From assembly GCA_947561395.2 (NCBI GenBank), contig OX387184.1, positions 35,206,766 through 35,270,765 of the forward strand: 64,000 nt of DNA, read 5' to 3'. The translations under genes and the position numbers were made by a program. How positions within the stretch are numbered: position 1 is the stretch's first letter; each line of letters opens with the position of its first letter. Source of the DNA: Buxus sempervirens (Eukaryota > Streptophyta > Magnoliopsida > Buxales > Buxaceae). Below are positions 1 to 11,399 of this stretch, in pieces. The notes beneath the pieces are model-generated. The model did not search any database and had not been told where the DNA came from. It saw nothing but the letters and a program-made list of their open reading frames with translations.

Positions 1-433
1 GAATTTCCCGGCGAGTTCTTGTACAAGGCTGTGAACTTTCAGGTTCATTCTCAACGGGAACAACTGCATCCTTGTTGACTTTCCAACGAGTGGAGGTTCT
101 CCGGGAGGTACGAGAAAGATCCGGTGAACGGATCTTTGTCTTTTGAGGCGACACGGGAAGAGATTTTGTAGTTTCAGATGTGAGTGGTTTCTTGGTCTCT
201 TCGATTCCTTCAACCTACCATCAATTTAAAGAAAAGAAACAAAACACATGATCATTGAAGACATAAAGATGGAAGTGTTAGAACGATATTATCGTGAATG
301 GAAACGAATAATAGATTACGTTATTGAGAGCCTTGAGGGCATCGGCCATGGCGATGTTGGTCATATTGGCTGGGGTTTTGTTCTTCTTGCAGAGGGTTTG
401 GAGCTCTTTCCTTGAAAGACTTTGGAAATCCAT
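1..433 (-). CDS. Plant protein with SAP-like N-terminal motif, first two exons (partial)
   Basis: Two minus-strand exons join in frame. Exon 1 (433-320) starts at the ATG at 433-431 and reads MDFQSLSRKELQTLCKKN, then PANMTNIAMADALKALNN. A GT donor lies at 319-318 and an AG acceptor at 216-215. Exon 2 (214-1) continues VEGIEETKKPLTSETTK and then a basic, Ser/Arg-rich stretch, and runs off the window edge. The first 35 residues resemble an SAP-like helix-turn motif found at the start of a family of uncharacterised plant proteins (recalled family pattern, not searched). The rest is low complexity. The start is supported by the match of the motif to the very N-terminus and by the CT-rich leader just upstream. 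The function is unknown; DNA or chromatin binding would only be inference from the SAP likeness. Confidence 0.7.
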
Positions 434-519
434 TATTAACAGAAAAGTAGAGACAGAGATTAAGATCAAAGACTCTATATGGGCGAATTTCTGCGATGAA
501 TAGAACAACGTGCACAGTC

Positions 520-522
<3 letters not shown>

Positions 523-583
<61 letters not shown>
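523..583. repeat. (GA)n microsatellite, CT-rich leader of the upstream gene
   Basis: About 30 uninterrupted GA dinucleotides. On the minus strand this is a (CT)n tract about 90-150 bases upstream of the ATG at 433, a usual place for CT repeats in plant 5' leaders or core promoters. It would be expected to vary in length between individuals. Confidence 0.9.
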
Positions 584-585
<2 letters not shown>

Positions 586-835
586 TTTGGGAGGGAAGCG
601 AAGACTGAATGATATAGGGGGACAGATTGAGACGTTGTGATATATTGGAAATAGTGATTCAAATATAGTTGGCACTCTCACACGGCAATCGGCAGCAGCT
701 GTTCGTTTGGAGGAGAGAAGGGGGGCAAAGGTGTTGAGCTAGGGTTTAGGGTTTGGGAGATTGAGGGTGGATTTGGTCGATTTAAGGGAGGGGTTAATTG
801 TAATATGTTTAAAATTTAAAGGTAAAGTTATATAG

Positions 836-897
<62 letters not shown>
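836..897. repeat. (AT)n microsatellite
   Basis: About 30 AT/TA dinucleotides in a row, lying between the first gene and the GGTTCGGTT-rich element remnant. Confidence 0.9.
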
Positions 898-902
<5 letters not shown>

Positions 903-904
903 TA

Positions 905-1124
905 TGTAATTTTCGGTTCGGTTCAATTCGATTTAGAGAAATGTATGACTTCAGTTCGATTCGATTTAATCGATCATACAACCCAAAACCGAACCAATCT
1001 AATTCGGTTTAGAGATTTTGGGACCAAAACCGAACCAAACATATGGGAAATCGAACCAAACTGAACCGAAGTTGGTTTGGGTCGGTTTAGGTTTGATTTT
1101 AACCTGACCAAGTTGCACCCCTAG
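905..1124. mobile_element. Non-autonomous hAT-like element remnant (CGGTTCGGTT-rich)
   Basis: The stretch is dominated by repeated GGTTCGGTT/AACCGAACC motifs on both strands and ends in GTTGCACCCCTA. Inverted, that end reads TAGGGGTGCAAC, a terminus typical of many short plant hAT-like elements. The left end is not resolved because it runs into the AT microsatellite. Confidence 0.4.
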
Positions 1125-3660
1125 TGACGATACCAGGCGATATTGTCTTGACTTGGGCGGTCCAACTCAGGACTGCCTGAGATCACTTCCAAGATCACTC
1201 AATTTTAAATTAAAAGGTTGCTTGCACTTGCAGGCTGAGCTTGCAAAGTCAAGTAACTTTGCAGGCGCCTGCAAAATTACTTGACTTTGCCTTAGCCTGA
1301 AAAGGTCAGTCAATTTCGATTTAAATAAGAAAAATATAAAAGGAAAAAAAAAACAAAAGAGAGGGGAGAGGGAGGGAGGGAGAGAGAGAGAAGAGAGCTG
1401 TCAGTTGTTAGAGCTCTAGTCCCTTCGTCATTCTCCAAATCTCAGGCGTGCTCCGATGAATTTCCGACGGGAAAGGTTGGAAGACCGAAGACGTCATGTC
1501 ATTGTTGGACTGTTGCAGTGTTGCCGGTTGCTGTTGCACGTGCTAATCTCGCCGAGATGTCACTCGTTTATGTCGTCTCCACTCTTCACCGAACCCACTC
1601 CATCTTAAAATCTTAGGTGAGCACGAGAGAGAGAGGAGTAGTCGGACTTGGTGAGTGAGATGAGGGAGAGAAAGGGGTGAGACTGTGAGGGAGAAGTAGG
1701 TAAAGAAGACTGAAGATAGAGAAAGAGGTGGGAGAGTAGGGGAGGAAAGGACTGAGGGGCTGCCGATAGATTTTCCCCCTTTTTTCCCTTAAATATTGGA
1801 CAGCCTGGGATTGCCCGATCTGGCCAGTCCGGTCCGGTTTATTCCGGGATTGGCCTTGACCGGTCCGATCTTTGTTCCCAGTCCTACAAAGCTTGTCATG
1901 GACTTCAGTTGCAATCGAGAAGCCGTTGTTCTCAGTGATAAATATCTATTGTAACAAGAGTAATTATAATAAAGAACATACCTTGGCCGTAGCTTAGCAG
2001 TCGGCGCTTTGACTAAAATTCCATTCATTAATACCATTTACTGTACCTATTAGACGAGAATCTTACTGAAGGATGAACCCCGACCTTTGTTCAATTGCTT
2101 GATATTTAAATCTTACAGGTGGCTTGTAGTATGACTAGGCTGAAGCCGACTTAGATTGGAACAAGCGCTCAGGGTCAAAACTCGATCCAAAATATTGTAC
2201 CCGTAAGGTATTGGCACGTCCGCACTAAAACACATTGCACTCATCTGCCAATTCCGGCAGGATTTGGGAGGAATATCCTTTTTGGGCCGGTGCGCATGAG
2301 TGGGTGGATGCGCGTAGGTGCATGGGTGGGGGGTGGATGCATGCGGGTGGGTATGTCTCCTGTTGTTTAGATGAAAAAAGGGATATTTTTAATGATTGGT
2401 TCTGCTGGTTTAATGATCTCCATGATGCTTAGATGATGTGAATGTGGGTTAGAGTTTTTTTTATCCCGTACAAAAATGATCTTATTATTTTATGGAGGTT
2501 CATGGTCAGATTTCAATTATTTCCTTGTGGTTCAAATGTTGAATGGATCTCTGAGTGTTAGAGATACTTTAGGCACTGGTTTGAAGATGTTTTGGATGAA
2601 AATTTTGGTCCGGTTTCATTGTTGTAGTGCAAGAAATTCAAGTTAATCATAAAACCCAGAAAACCAGATTTTTGCATAGATTTGTTTTTTGTTTACAAGG
2701 ATTTCCAAGTTTCTTAGAAAGTAGAGGATTGAATAGCTTAGTAAATTTAATAATAGAAATCTCTTATGCAAGTAGACTAAATAATACGGATATGCACTTA
2801 AATATTGTGAGATACAAGCATGGTCTCAAGGAGATACAACTAAGGGCATGCAAGCCTAATCTTAAGGGGATACAAGTGTAATCATTTTTGCTCTTTGTCC
2901 GAAATGTCAGACCCTGATCCTCTGCTGCATCTCGATTTTTCTTAAGCATATAGTAACAATTACAGCGCACAAAAATTCTGTACAATTTACTTCGTATGTG
3001 GTTCATGGCTGCTTTGTATTCGACCGCGTTCGTGCGATGCATGTGTATTGCACATCGCTTGGGAATTGGTACAGCGAGTTCATACAGGTCTTCCACATAT
3101 CACTTGTGCAGATTAAGGTTCATAGTCCACTCACACTTTAGGGTCTCATAGAATATACGTTCATTACGTTTTGTATCTTCGTAATCAATGTTGTATGAAA
3201 ATATTTCCCCGAAATCATCACCACCAAACCCACCATGATGCACGTTATACATGGTGGAATGAATGGACGCATATAAGCGCTTACTTCTTATATCAGGTTG
3301 AATGAATATGATGTTATCAATTTTGAATACTTATATCTTGGTTTGTGCAAGCTCCGTACCATATTGTGCCAACGTCTTTCATGTGAGGTTCAGTAATATC
3401 CAACGGGAATCACATTGAATACAAGCACAATTGCACCAGGATATTGACACACATCACAGGATATAATCATTGTCTAGGATGCTAGCACACTCATCCATAG
3501 TACAACCATGTGCACCATGCTGAATATCATATGGTTCAAGCATGTTTCACTTAGGCAAGTGAATATCAAGCACGTGCTTCACACTCATTACCTTGTGGTG
3601 TAGACGTGCATTACGTTGGCACTATCTCTGTTGACGATGAAAATCTCATAGTCGGCCTTT
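1125..3660. other. Gene-free stretch, decayed repeats
   Basis: No coding region was recognised. 1320-1400 is purine-rich (GAGAGGGAGGG). Around 1800-1890 there is a GGTCCGGTT/CCGGACCGG-rich block whose inverted end reads TAGGACTGGGAAC, like the edge of another hAT-like non-autonomous element. On the minus strand between about 3250 and 2900 short protein-like stretches occur in several frames (for example ELAVPIPKRCAIHMHRTNAV) but with stops and shifts; I could not place them in a family. Confidence 0.4.
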
Positions 3661-3696
3661 TTTTAGCCTACTGGTGATATCCCTAACATCGTTGCC

Positions 3697-4749
3697 CTTG
3701 AAAACCATCTGGTGACCTTTCAGGGACCGCTATCCTGGAACTCATGGTTCTCCCAGTGACCTAGCCAGTCCTGGCCTAGTCTTTGTGAGGAATGGATAGG
3801 GCTGGGAATATATGAGTTAATCATATATTCCACCTTCATCGTTACCATGAATCCCATCCTCCTCACCATGGATTCTCTTTTTTGGAGCCGCAGCTCCAAT
3901 AACTTCTCTTTCACATCTGGTCCAATGACCCATACTGTCATGGACGTCTGCTTCCTTACCGGTATTCCTGCTACTGGTACAGATATCCATTTTCGGTTTG
4001 CCGACTTTGATTCCATTTGGTACGACCATTGTCATGTGGACTTGTCTTTTGGTTCCTTCATGAAGACCGAGAAAAATTCTTCTCTCGTCCCTTCTTTCCA
4101 AGAGCATTGCTCTTTTCTTTTAATGTTAATATGTCAGTTCTTACTATGCGGTATTTCCGGTCAGATGATCAAGGAATACAGTGGCCTTTCTTTCGCAATG
4201 GCTGAAGGTCAGAAGCTTGCTATCATGCCCTTTTTTTCTAGCCCATCTATACCGGGTTTATTTGATTTGTCTGACTTAAATCTCAGTACTGTGATACTGT
4301 CAGAGGTCCGCTTTGGTTCTTTCAGTTTTGGTTTTTATGATTATTTTCCTGGTGTTTTTTGTCTTCCTGCTAATCCTCCTCCTACAGACTTAATCTGGCG
4401 TGGCCGTATCTGGTTGACGGCGACGCCCATCAATCGTTCCATTCCAGAAATCTTCAATTTCTTTTTTAGCCTATTTCCTTATCACAGTGCCAACCCCTTT
4501 ACCGTTTTTGAGCACACCCCTGATTCTCCGGGTTTTCTAGGTAAAATACTTGGGGTGGAGGATCAAGACGAGATGCGGTGGACTTGGGCAAGCTTCTTGA
4601 TAGCTTGGGAGCTGCACGGGCTTCTGAATTCTGCTGTCCCTGAGACGAGCCGCTGAGCTGGCGTTGAAGTCTGCTTGCCAAACTTTGTCAGCCGTCAATT
4701 TGGCTTTCGGCAGGCTATCCCCTTTGTTGGCTTTATCCCACTTAACTGA
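3697..4749 (+). pseudogene. Plant mobile domain (PMD, aminotransferase-like) pseudogene
   Basis: One reading frame carries PMD-type sequence through the interval. It has LCEEWIGLGIYELI at about 3790-3830, then LFWSRSSNNFSFTSG and MTHTVMDVCFLTGIP (3870-3975), matching the usual PMD pattern of a Trp-rich start, FW..TN.F.F..G, and T.T..DV..LTG.P. It also has a hydrophobic segment at 4100-4160 and NFVSRQFGFRQAIP near 4690. Two in-frame TGA codons break it, at 3757-3759 and 4654-4656; between them an open stretch of 269 codons starts at ATG 3847. PMD proteins occur both as host proteins of the MAIN/MAIL1 type and inside plant transposons; nothing here decides which this was. The stops and lack of neighbouring exons argue for a dead copy. 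Confidence 0.7.
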
Positions 4750-6354
4750 ACACCTTTTTGGACACCCCGCTCGCTTGTTGGGATCACGGAAGCGGCCAGA
4801 ATTGGGAACAAATCATTTCTAGCACTTTCAGAACCTAATGGGGCATTCAAAAACTTCATATGAAAATATAAAATAAACTCTAATAAATTTTTATTAGAAA
4901 TTTTAATCATGCATATATCAAATCTGTCACATACGGACAAGTAATGTTACAGATCATGTAACTCGGTTGTTTCTTATCCAAATTGAAATTTGATTCTTTT
5001 GATTCATGACTAAAAATACAAAATAACCTATAGCAGTTTTTTAAAATTCCATGTGATTAAATAATTATGACATTTCAAAGTCAGCTTTCATATAAAACCT
5101 TTGCAAACTAGTGACCAATAAAAATTCATATAAAAATGCTAAAGGCACAATATTACCCAGATTATATTTTTAGGTGAAATTAGAGGTAAAATAGCACAAC
5201 TTTCATGGAGAAATATGCAAGTTTTTGTAACTTAAAGGGCTGCTAGCTACTTGTGTGTGTGTGTATTGTAATTTATTTATTTAATGTTTGGGTGTATATT
5301 TAAGATTTTGGGAAACAAGTAAGAAATATGTACATGAGGTAAACGCTGCTGAGATGAGGGTGTTGTGATATATGTAGGAGAAAAATCAGGAATGATCGGA
5401 TAAAGGTAAGGATAGGATACGCGATTAATGTTTTCAAGAGAGACCAGGAATAATAGCTAAATTGGTGATCAAGGAAAAATGTTATGATGGTCTGGCTCTT
5501 TTAGATGTAAACCTTGTCAGATTTTTGTTTGAAGGTTCAATGGGTTGAATATTGAATGGTCAAATAGGTCAAGTTGAAGACGATTTGGTACATAGATGCA
5601 AACAAGAAAAGAAAAGAAATGATTTCAGAAACTATTTGGTAACTGTCACTATTTGGGAACAGAAAAGAAAAGAAATTGAGGAGAAAAGTACCGGAGTTGG
5701 GAGTGAAAAAAAAAAGAGAGGTGAGTTTGGGGTGGGAGGTTTTAAGGATTGTATGCGCCTGAACCTACTAGTAGCAGAACCAAATTCAATGTAAAGTGAG
5801 GGACTTAAGTGCATCAAATTGTCATTTACTGTGTTCAGGATACTGCTTATGACATGAACTATGGGATTATTTTTCTGTTTAGTCATCTTTATCACCTAGT
5901 CGATATGATGTGTTCTGTGGAGGTTCTGTTTTAAAGCTTAAGACATCAACAAAAATTGATTGTGACGTGCACATGTAAATAACTTTTCCTTGGTTGATAA
6001 TAATTTTTAAGTTAATATAACTCACCTGTTAGGAGTTTGAAATCTTATGTTGTCTTCATTTCCTAAGAACAAGAGTGTTTCTTTTCCCAATATTTCTTAT
6101 TGGTCTCATTCTTCTTTATGGACAATAATTTCAAAAACTTATATTCCATATGTCCATTTTTGGGAGGACTGATTTTATCCTGGTACTGGATTTTAGAATC
6201 TGATTGCAAACTTGTTTGAATTCTTGCCACTTGCTTTTTGGTACATGTGGGATTGCTTATCTCAGGTCTCTTTAATTATATGATGAACATTGCATAAGAA
6301 TATATTTTACTTATTTTTATTTCGATTCAAAGTTATTGATGCAATATTTTCTAG
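4750..6354. other. Gene-free stretch before the ARF exons
   Basis: AT-rich sequence with a short GT repeat near 5250. I looked for the ARF exon that should precede 6355 (one ending in a Thr-Lys or similar phase-0 junction) and for B3 DNA-binding sequence, and found neither. Open frames here are short and lack family likeness. Confidence 0.5.
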
Positions 6355-7485
6355 GTTCACATGCAAGGGATTGCTGTTGGGAGGGCTGTGGATTTGACTC
6401 GGTTTGACTGTTATGAAGACCTGCTTTGGAAACTAGAAGAGATGTTTGGCATTAAAGGTGAGCTTTGTGGTTCAACAAAGAAATGGCAGGTTGTCTACAC
6501 TGACGACGAGGATGATATGATGATGGTTGGGGATGATCCCTGGCAGTTAAGTCCGTAAAATCCTTTCCCTTTTTAGTAAAATGAATATTATAATAGAACA
6601 ATGAAAAATAATATTGGTAACATTAGTATGGTGTATGATCCTTCCATAAGGGCAAGTGCAGCACATGATGGGCCAGAGAGCCTTTGGCTGTTTGACATCC
6701 AGCTAGTAGAATGGAAGACACCATCTAATGTGTTTATACATTTTGATTGGTTGAGTTGATCCCCTGGCTGTGGCAATCCAATTAATCTGGCCCATGATTG
6801 TCAGTGTTTAGATCATATATGTTAATGTGGTCTTATGTTTAGCATTGCAAATTCTTCTTTGAAATTTAACTCAGCATGATATTTTGCTCTGGGGCTCATA
6901 ACCTGTTACCCATAGTTCCTTGGAATGTGGAAAATGTGTGCTTCATGCCTGGAGAGAGTACTGATGGTCCAATAATTTGCAGGAACCATCTTATTTATGC
7001 AGATAATTGACTCTTAAAAAAATATTAGCATCTCTTTAAAATATATGAGAGCTGGTATGAAACAGATTATTGTCAGGAGGTGCTGATTATATTTGTGACC
7101 TTTCAAAATATTAGGGATTCTTTATGGTATATTAGAACTTCTATGAACGGATTATTGTCATGATTTGCATTGGTGAGGGTCTCATCAAGGGTCTGGATTC
7201 TCACTTGGGATCCAAAACTGTTTTTAAAATGAGTTGCAATGTTACTGTAAAGTCTTTATGAAGTATCTGATCTTGTTGTTTGGTTTGTAAATCCCCCTTT
7301 GATTTTACAGTGAGTTCTGCAACATGGTGAGGAAGATCTTCATCTACAGTCCGGAAGAAGTCAAGAAACTGTCTCCAAAGACGAAGCTTTCTGTCAATGG
7401 AGAGATCAAATTAAACAAACAGGATCCTCCTGATCCAGTAGTCGGCACAGAGGACCAATCCTCCATGGTTGAATGTGGCTGCTGA
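6355..7485 (+). CDS. Auxin response factor, C-terminal PB1 domain exons only
   Basis: Two exons with intact splice signals: 6355-6545 (acceptor TTTTCTAG, donor GTTAAG) and 7311-7485 (acceptor TTTTACAG, stop TGA 7483-7485). Exon 1 encodes VHMQGIAVGRAVDLTRF (domain III), then a KKWQVVYTDDEDDM block and MMMVGDDPW, the acidic OPCA motif. Exon 2 continues EFCNMVRKIFIYSPEEVKK and a short tail ending VECGC. This closely matches the ARF1/ARF9 group. ARFs bind auxin-response promoters through an N-terminal B3 domain and pair with Aux/IAA repressors through PB1. No B3 or middle-region exon lies in the 5.9 kb upstream before the opposite-strand gene, so this is a truncated copy, or its upstream exons have been moved. 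From the ATG at 6361 the two exons give an open frame of 119 codons, so a PB1-only product is possible. Confidence 0.85.
6546..7310 (+). other. Intron between the two ARF exons
   Basis: 765 bp, GT...AG, no coding likeness or repeat seen inside. Reading through from CA at its 5' end to T at its 3' end restores a CAT codon between GDDPW and EFCNM. Confidence 0.75.
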
Positions 7486-8040
7486 AACCACTTCCTGCTA
7501 TTTTCGGATCATATCATGAAGGGGTAAGGAAATGGGTAAAAGGAAAACGGCGAAGGAAACGGAACAATTTGCTTCTTCACTTTTAACCATTTTGTTTGAA
7601 CTTAATTAGGGTCAGGGTCAGCCCATGTCATGGTACCCACCTTTGCTTGTTTTACAGGCTGAGCTGATAAGGTTGGTGGAGGGGCGGCTATTTATGGGCA
7701 TTCCTTGTGTCGGCGTGGAAGTGGATTACATTCAAGGTGGAGGTTCTACTTGTATTTGTATTTGCACTGTTCTTTTTTTAGTCTTTTTGAAGTGGGAAAG
7801 CACTGGCCACTGTGGGATGGGTTAAAGTTGGAAATCCACGTGGTTATGCTTGTATCAGGAAGATGCTTCATGATAAATTGAGACAGCTTTAGCTGTGTTT
7901 GAAAAGATGAACATGTAAGTTGGATAAGGAGGTCACAGATTATTTCTTTTGATAAGATACATATATAAAATCTATGTAACAACTTTTATATCGACGTGTA
8001 TTGGTATCGTGTCTTGACGTGTATATTTTGATTTTATGGT
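7486..8040. other. 3' flank of the ARF exons
   Basis: Probable 3' untranslated sequence and downstream flank. No further coding likeness was seen; T-rich runs around 7770 could serve as processing signals but none is decisive. Confidence 0.4.
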
Positions 8041-9420
8041 ACTCTTAGGCGGCGTTTGTCATTCATTCTGGGTTCCCAGGCTTAGAATAGTTCCTGTAAC
8101 TAATCGGTTGTTTGGTTGCAACTTAGGAATGAGTTTTCCTAAAAGCAATTTCAGAAAATAAAAATGCACTGGAGGAATCATTTTCGGACCTGTTTTTGGT
8201 TTTTGAAAACGTATTTTGCAAAAGTGAAGTGACATAATTGTGAAATTCTAAAATTTTGGAGGATATTCTTGGAACTTGTTAGAAAGAATTCTTTATTTGT
8301 CAAGATTAAAAACAATGGCAAACATGTAATATTTATAATTCCTATAGAAGAAGCAAAATTTTTTTTGCTTCTTTTCAATTTGAGCACACTCAGGCCTCGT
8401 TTGGCATTCATTCTGGATTAGGAATTTATTATGAGAATAAGTTGTTGGAACTCATTTTACAAATTAATTTTCAAGGCTTTCTAATTCTGTTTGGTTAACA
8501 CATAGCAAAATGAATTTTGATGCAGACAATTGTTTGGTTAACAAGTAATGAAATGAGTTCCGTTAAATTTTTTTCTCCCTTTTTTTCTTTTTTCATAAAT
8601 AATAATAATAGTGAAAATTAGTTTGAAGAGGATAAATAGAAGTTAAACCACCTAAAAAATGAAAAAAAAAAACCTTAAGTCCTTCAAATAAATATATTTA
8701 AATACCAAGAATTCAAATTTTCAAATAGTAATATGACCTCTACAAATTTAAAACACCTAAAAAATTGAATCATTCTTGCAATAAATACTAAGAAAACATG
8801 TAATAAATACAAGATGGGTTTGTTAATTTGAAACATATAATAGTAGCAACTATCAATATACTTTTTCAATTGTACAAAGTCCTATTACATCGAAGATTTA
8901 TGGCAAATTCATTAAATTAGTACAAATAACACTTTCAAGGGTATTCGCTATTGTAAGCATGTGATATAGCTTCGGCAATTAATTGTCTAAAAGCATCCAT
9001 CCTACTTTCCTTGATCTTGAAACTACTCCATCTGGATATAGTTCATCATCAATGTACTCATCTTCAAATAATTAAATCTTCTTCTTATTCCTTGTTCTTG
9101 CGGCCAATGGGATGCGTGCTACATATATTGCTGATACGTATTATATGGCGGAGGACCGACTTGCGAAACATGTTGAAACTCTAGCGTAGTAGGAGCATGA
9201 TCCTGGTGAATTCCAATTGCATATATGCCCTCTGGGGGAGGAATCCTTGCTGGTACTCGAAAATCTTCCTCCATGACCCAAGCAATGGTTGTTCGTGTGA
9301 GTAGCATTTGGCAGTGGAGGGGCCTCAAGTGCTGGAAGTGGTGTATAAATTGGACGAAACGTAAAAATCAGATTCTTAACCTACATTGCATATTACGTAA
9401 AAATTGAATGTACCTAAAAC
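8041..9420 (-). mobile_element. Decayed DNA-transposon sequence with two direct copies of one terminus
   Basis: The terminus-like sequence GTTTGTCATTCATTCTGG at about 8054 recurs as GTTTGGCATTCATTCTGG at about 8400, both in the same orientation, the second preceded by GGCCTC, a common plant Harbinger/hAT edge. On the minus strand at 9328-9119 and 9060-8944 protein-like pieces remain, including DDELYPDGVVSRSRK and, one frame away, MDAFRQLIAEAISHAYNSE followed by a stop. The latter resembles the tail of a transposase or transposase-associated protein. The frame change and AT-rich inserts show decay. The family assignment is weak. Confidence 0.35.
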
Positions 9421-9429
9421 ATAGGTATA

Positions 9430-10500
9430 TTTTTTCTTTCCTTGGCTAGGAGCAAAAATGATTTCTTTAGTCTTTGTTTGAAAATGATAAATATGAGCAG
9501 AATTATTTCTTCCTGTAGCATATTTTCTTTTCAGAAGTTTGTTCCTGGCCTGATTGGTATTTGAACATTTTTAATAGCAATTTCTGGTTTAGAATTACTA
9601 CTTTCTCCTTCAAGATTAGTTTAGGATTTCCAACACCTTTTCTTGCAAAATTTTTCCATTTATCATTTTGACTGGAAATTTTTTTGCCAAATTGTTCTTT
9701 CGCTGTCTTTTATCTTTTATATATAAATTTTTTCTTGATGCTTGGATTTTTACCACATCAGTTTTTATCTTGTACAAGGTCTTTTGTAAATTTTGATAAT
9801 AATCGTTGTTTTGGTATTTCTAAATCAGTCTATTTAATCAATCTTGGTTGGATTTCTGTATTAAATGGTCTGGGTTTAAATATTTCTACAAATTTTTTGT
9901 CTAAACTTTTTGTAGAAGTTTCTGTGAATCTAGTTAATTCATGGATTGATTTCTATTGAATTGCTAAATCATGTGAATCAAATTTCATATCGACTCCACA
10001 TGCTTTGATTTTAATCCTAACTATATCTTCCAAATTAGGATCATTTCTAGAAATGAAATAATTTGGTTTGATATTGAACCAAATCATTCTAGTTACTAAA
10101 TTCAATTGAACTCCTCCAATTAAAGCTTTTATTGGGTCTTTAAATCTTTTATCTAAGATCATGACCAGTATTGGAGTATTGATTCTTTTTCTAAATAGGG
10201 CATAAATTCTGATTTGAATTAATCCTATATGAATGTATTTGATTTCTGGATATTTCTTTTTCCATTTGGCAACCTTTTTTTTCTGTCAAATAGAGAAATA
10301 TCCAGGTGCTTAAGAATAGTTTTGGATTGGATTTATGAAGATCAATTGTCCAGATCTAATGCATTTTGGCTTACTTCAAAGCATTTTCTTAAATTAGGAT
10401 TGTGTTTAAGTATGAACTTGAAAGACTCATATATCTCTCATACGGAAAGCTTTTTGAGTAATTCTTTTTTTGTATAAAATTTTGATGAGTTTATTATAGT
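9430..10500 (-). pseudogene. Endogenous pararetrovirus (Caulimoviridae-like) movement protein remnant
   Basis: On the minus strand, from about 10240 down to 9953, there is a stretch with the order of motifs seen in the 30K-type movement protein of caulimovirids: an IHIGLIQIR-like block, then a basic segment, then a region rich in Ile and Asn. Further downstream (9950-9450) the frame is basic and broken by stops, as expected for the weakly conserved tail. Stops and frame changes occur on both sides. No reverse transcriptase, coat protein or protease block was recognised nearby, so this is an isolated, non-functional fragment of an old integration. The alternative is an LTR element that captured a movement-type gene. 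Confidence 0.55.
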
Positions 10501-11180
10501 CACGTTAATATTCGTGACTTTTGGATGAGCTAAGCTCCCTCTATGCTTGATTGAAGAGGGACAGGTCTACAGAATGCTAATTGCAGAACTTGTCAATTCA
10601 AATGTGCATAGCTCATTGGTTTTAAATTTGGTTTTGGTGATGATAGTTTCCAAAGCTTTGTTTATGAGTCTACTTTCAGACCGTTGTAATTCGAATGGAT
10701 TTGAATATGATTTGAGGTTTGAGTAATCAATTTAATTCATTGTACAGTTTTAAAATATAGATTTCTTTGATTGTTAGATTTATGATTTTGGGTTATAGTT
10801 TTTTTATTTTTATTCTTTGATTTTAATCACATCAGAGGTTTTAGAATGTGATTTATCACTGAGGAGTGTCCTAATCCATAGGATGATTTTCATTGTAATT
10901 TGTATTCTTACTCTAATGTTTTATGTTTTGTCATGCTAACAATTTTAAAATGATGAAAAACTTTGCAACCATCTTTGGTAGATGTGTGGGGTTTCTTAAC
11001 ACTTTCCCCCACTCATAACTTAACCCTTTTACCCTAAGTTTAGTGTTTACGATAAATTGAGCCTACTTTTGGCTCATTTTTTAGATTTTTGCACACTTTA
11101 ACGACCATCCACACCAAGAACCCTTGGATGGTGGCGACTCCTTTTATTTTCTAAGTCCTGTGTAAAATTGTGGAGGTCCA
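10501..11180. mobile_element. AT-rich flank and LTR-like fragment with GGTGGCGACTCC motif
   Basis: 10501-10980 shows nothing codable. 10985-11170 reads like the 3' part of a Ty3/gypsy LTR: a CCC-rich block near 11010, and GATGGTGGCGACTCC at about 11128. Its reverse complement GGAGTCGCCAC-type motif also occurs in the solo LTR at 20400 and in both 3.7 kb repeats. No matching partner or TSD was found. Confidence 0.4.
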
Positions 11181-11399
11181 GTAATCTCCTTGGTGCTACA
11201 GATATCTGTTAATCAATCAAGTACAACAGGATCAGCACAATGGGATGAATCTCCGGATTCAAATATTTGCACAAAATCAACCAGTTTGAACCACTAGTTC
11301 AGTTAAGTTATTTGAGATATGACTCTCTGTTTTTCATTCAAATTTGTATCTCCCTGTATTTTCTTTTTTTTCAAAACTTGTACCTTTTGCACTTTATAT

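Noticed and set aside
321-681. Minus-strand frames with Ser-Leu repeats
   Set aside because: Translation of the (CT)n microsatellite in the leader of the first gene; the real exon 1 is 433-320.
1130-1895. A complete hAT-like MITE ending at the TAGGACTGGGAAC block
   Set aside because: A matching left terminus and 8-bp duplication could not be found.
1981-2035. tRNA-like A box (TAGCTTAGCAG)
   Set aside because: No B box or cloverleaf partner downstream.
9684-10477. Plus-strand open frames of 80-90 codons
   Set aside because: They are shadows of the minus-strand movement-protein remnant.
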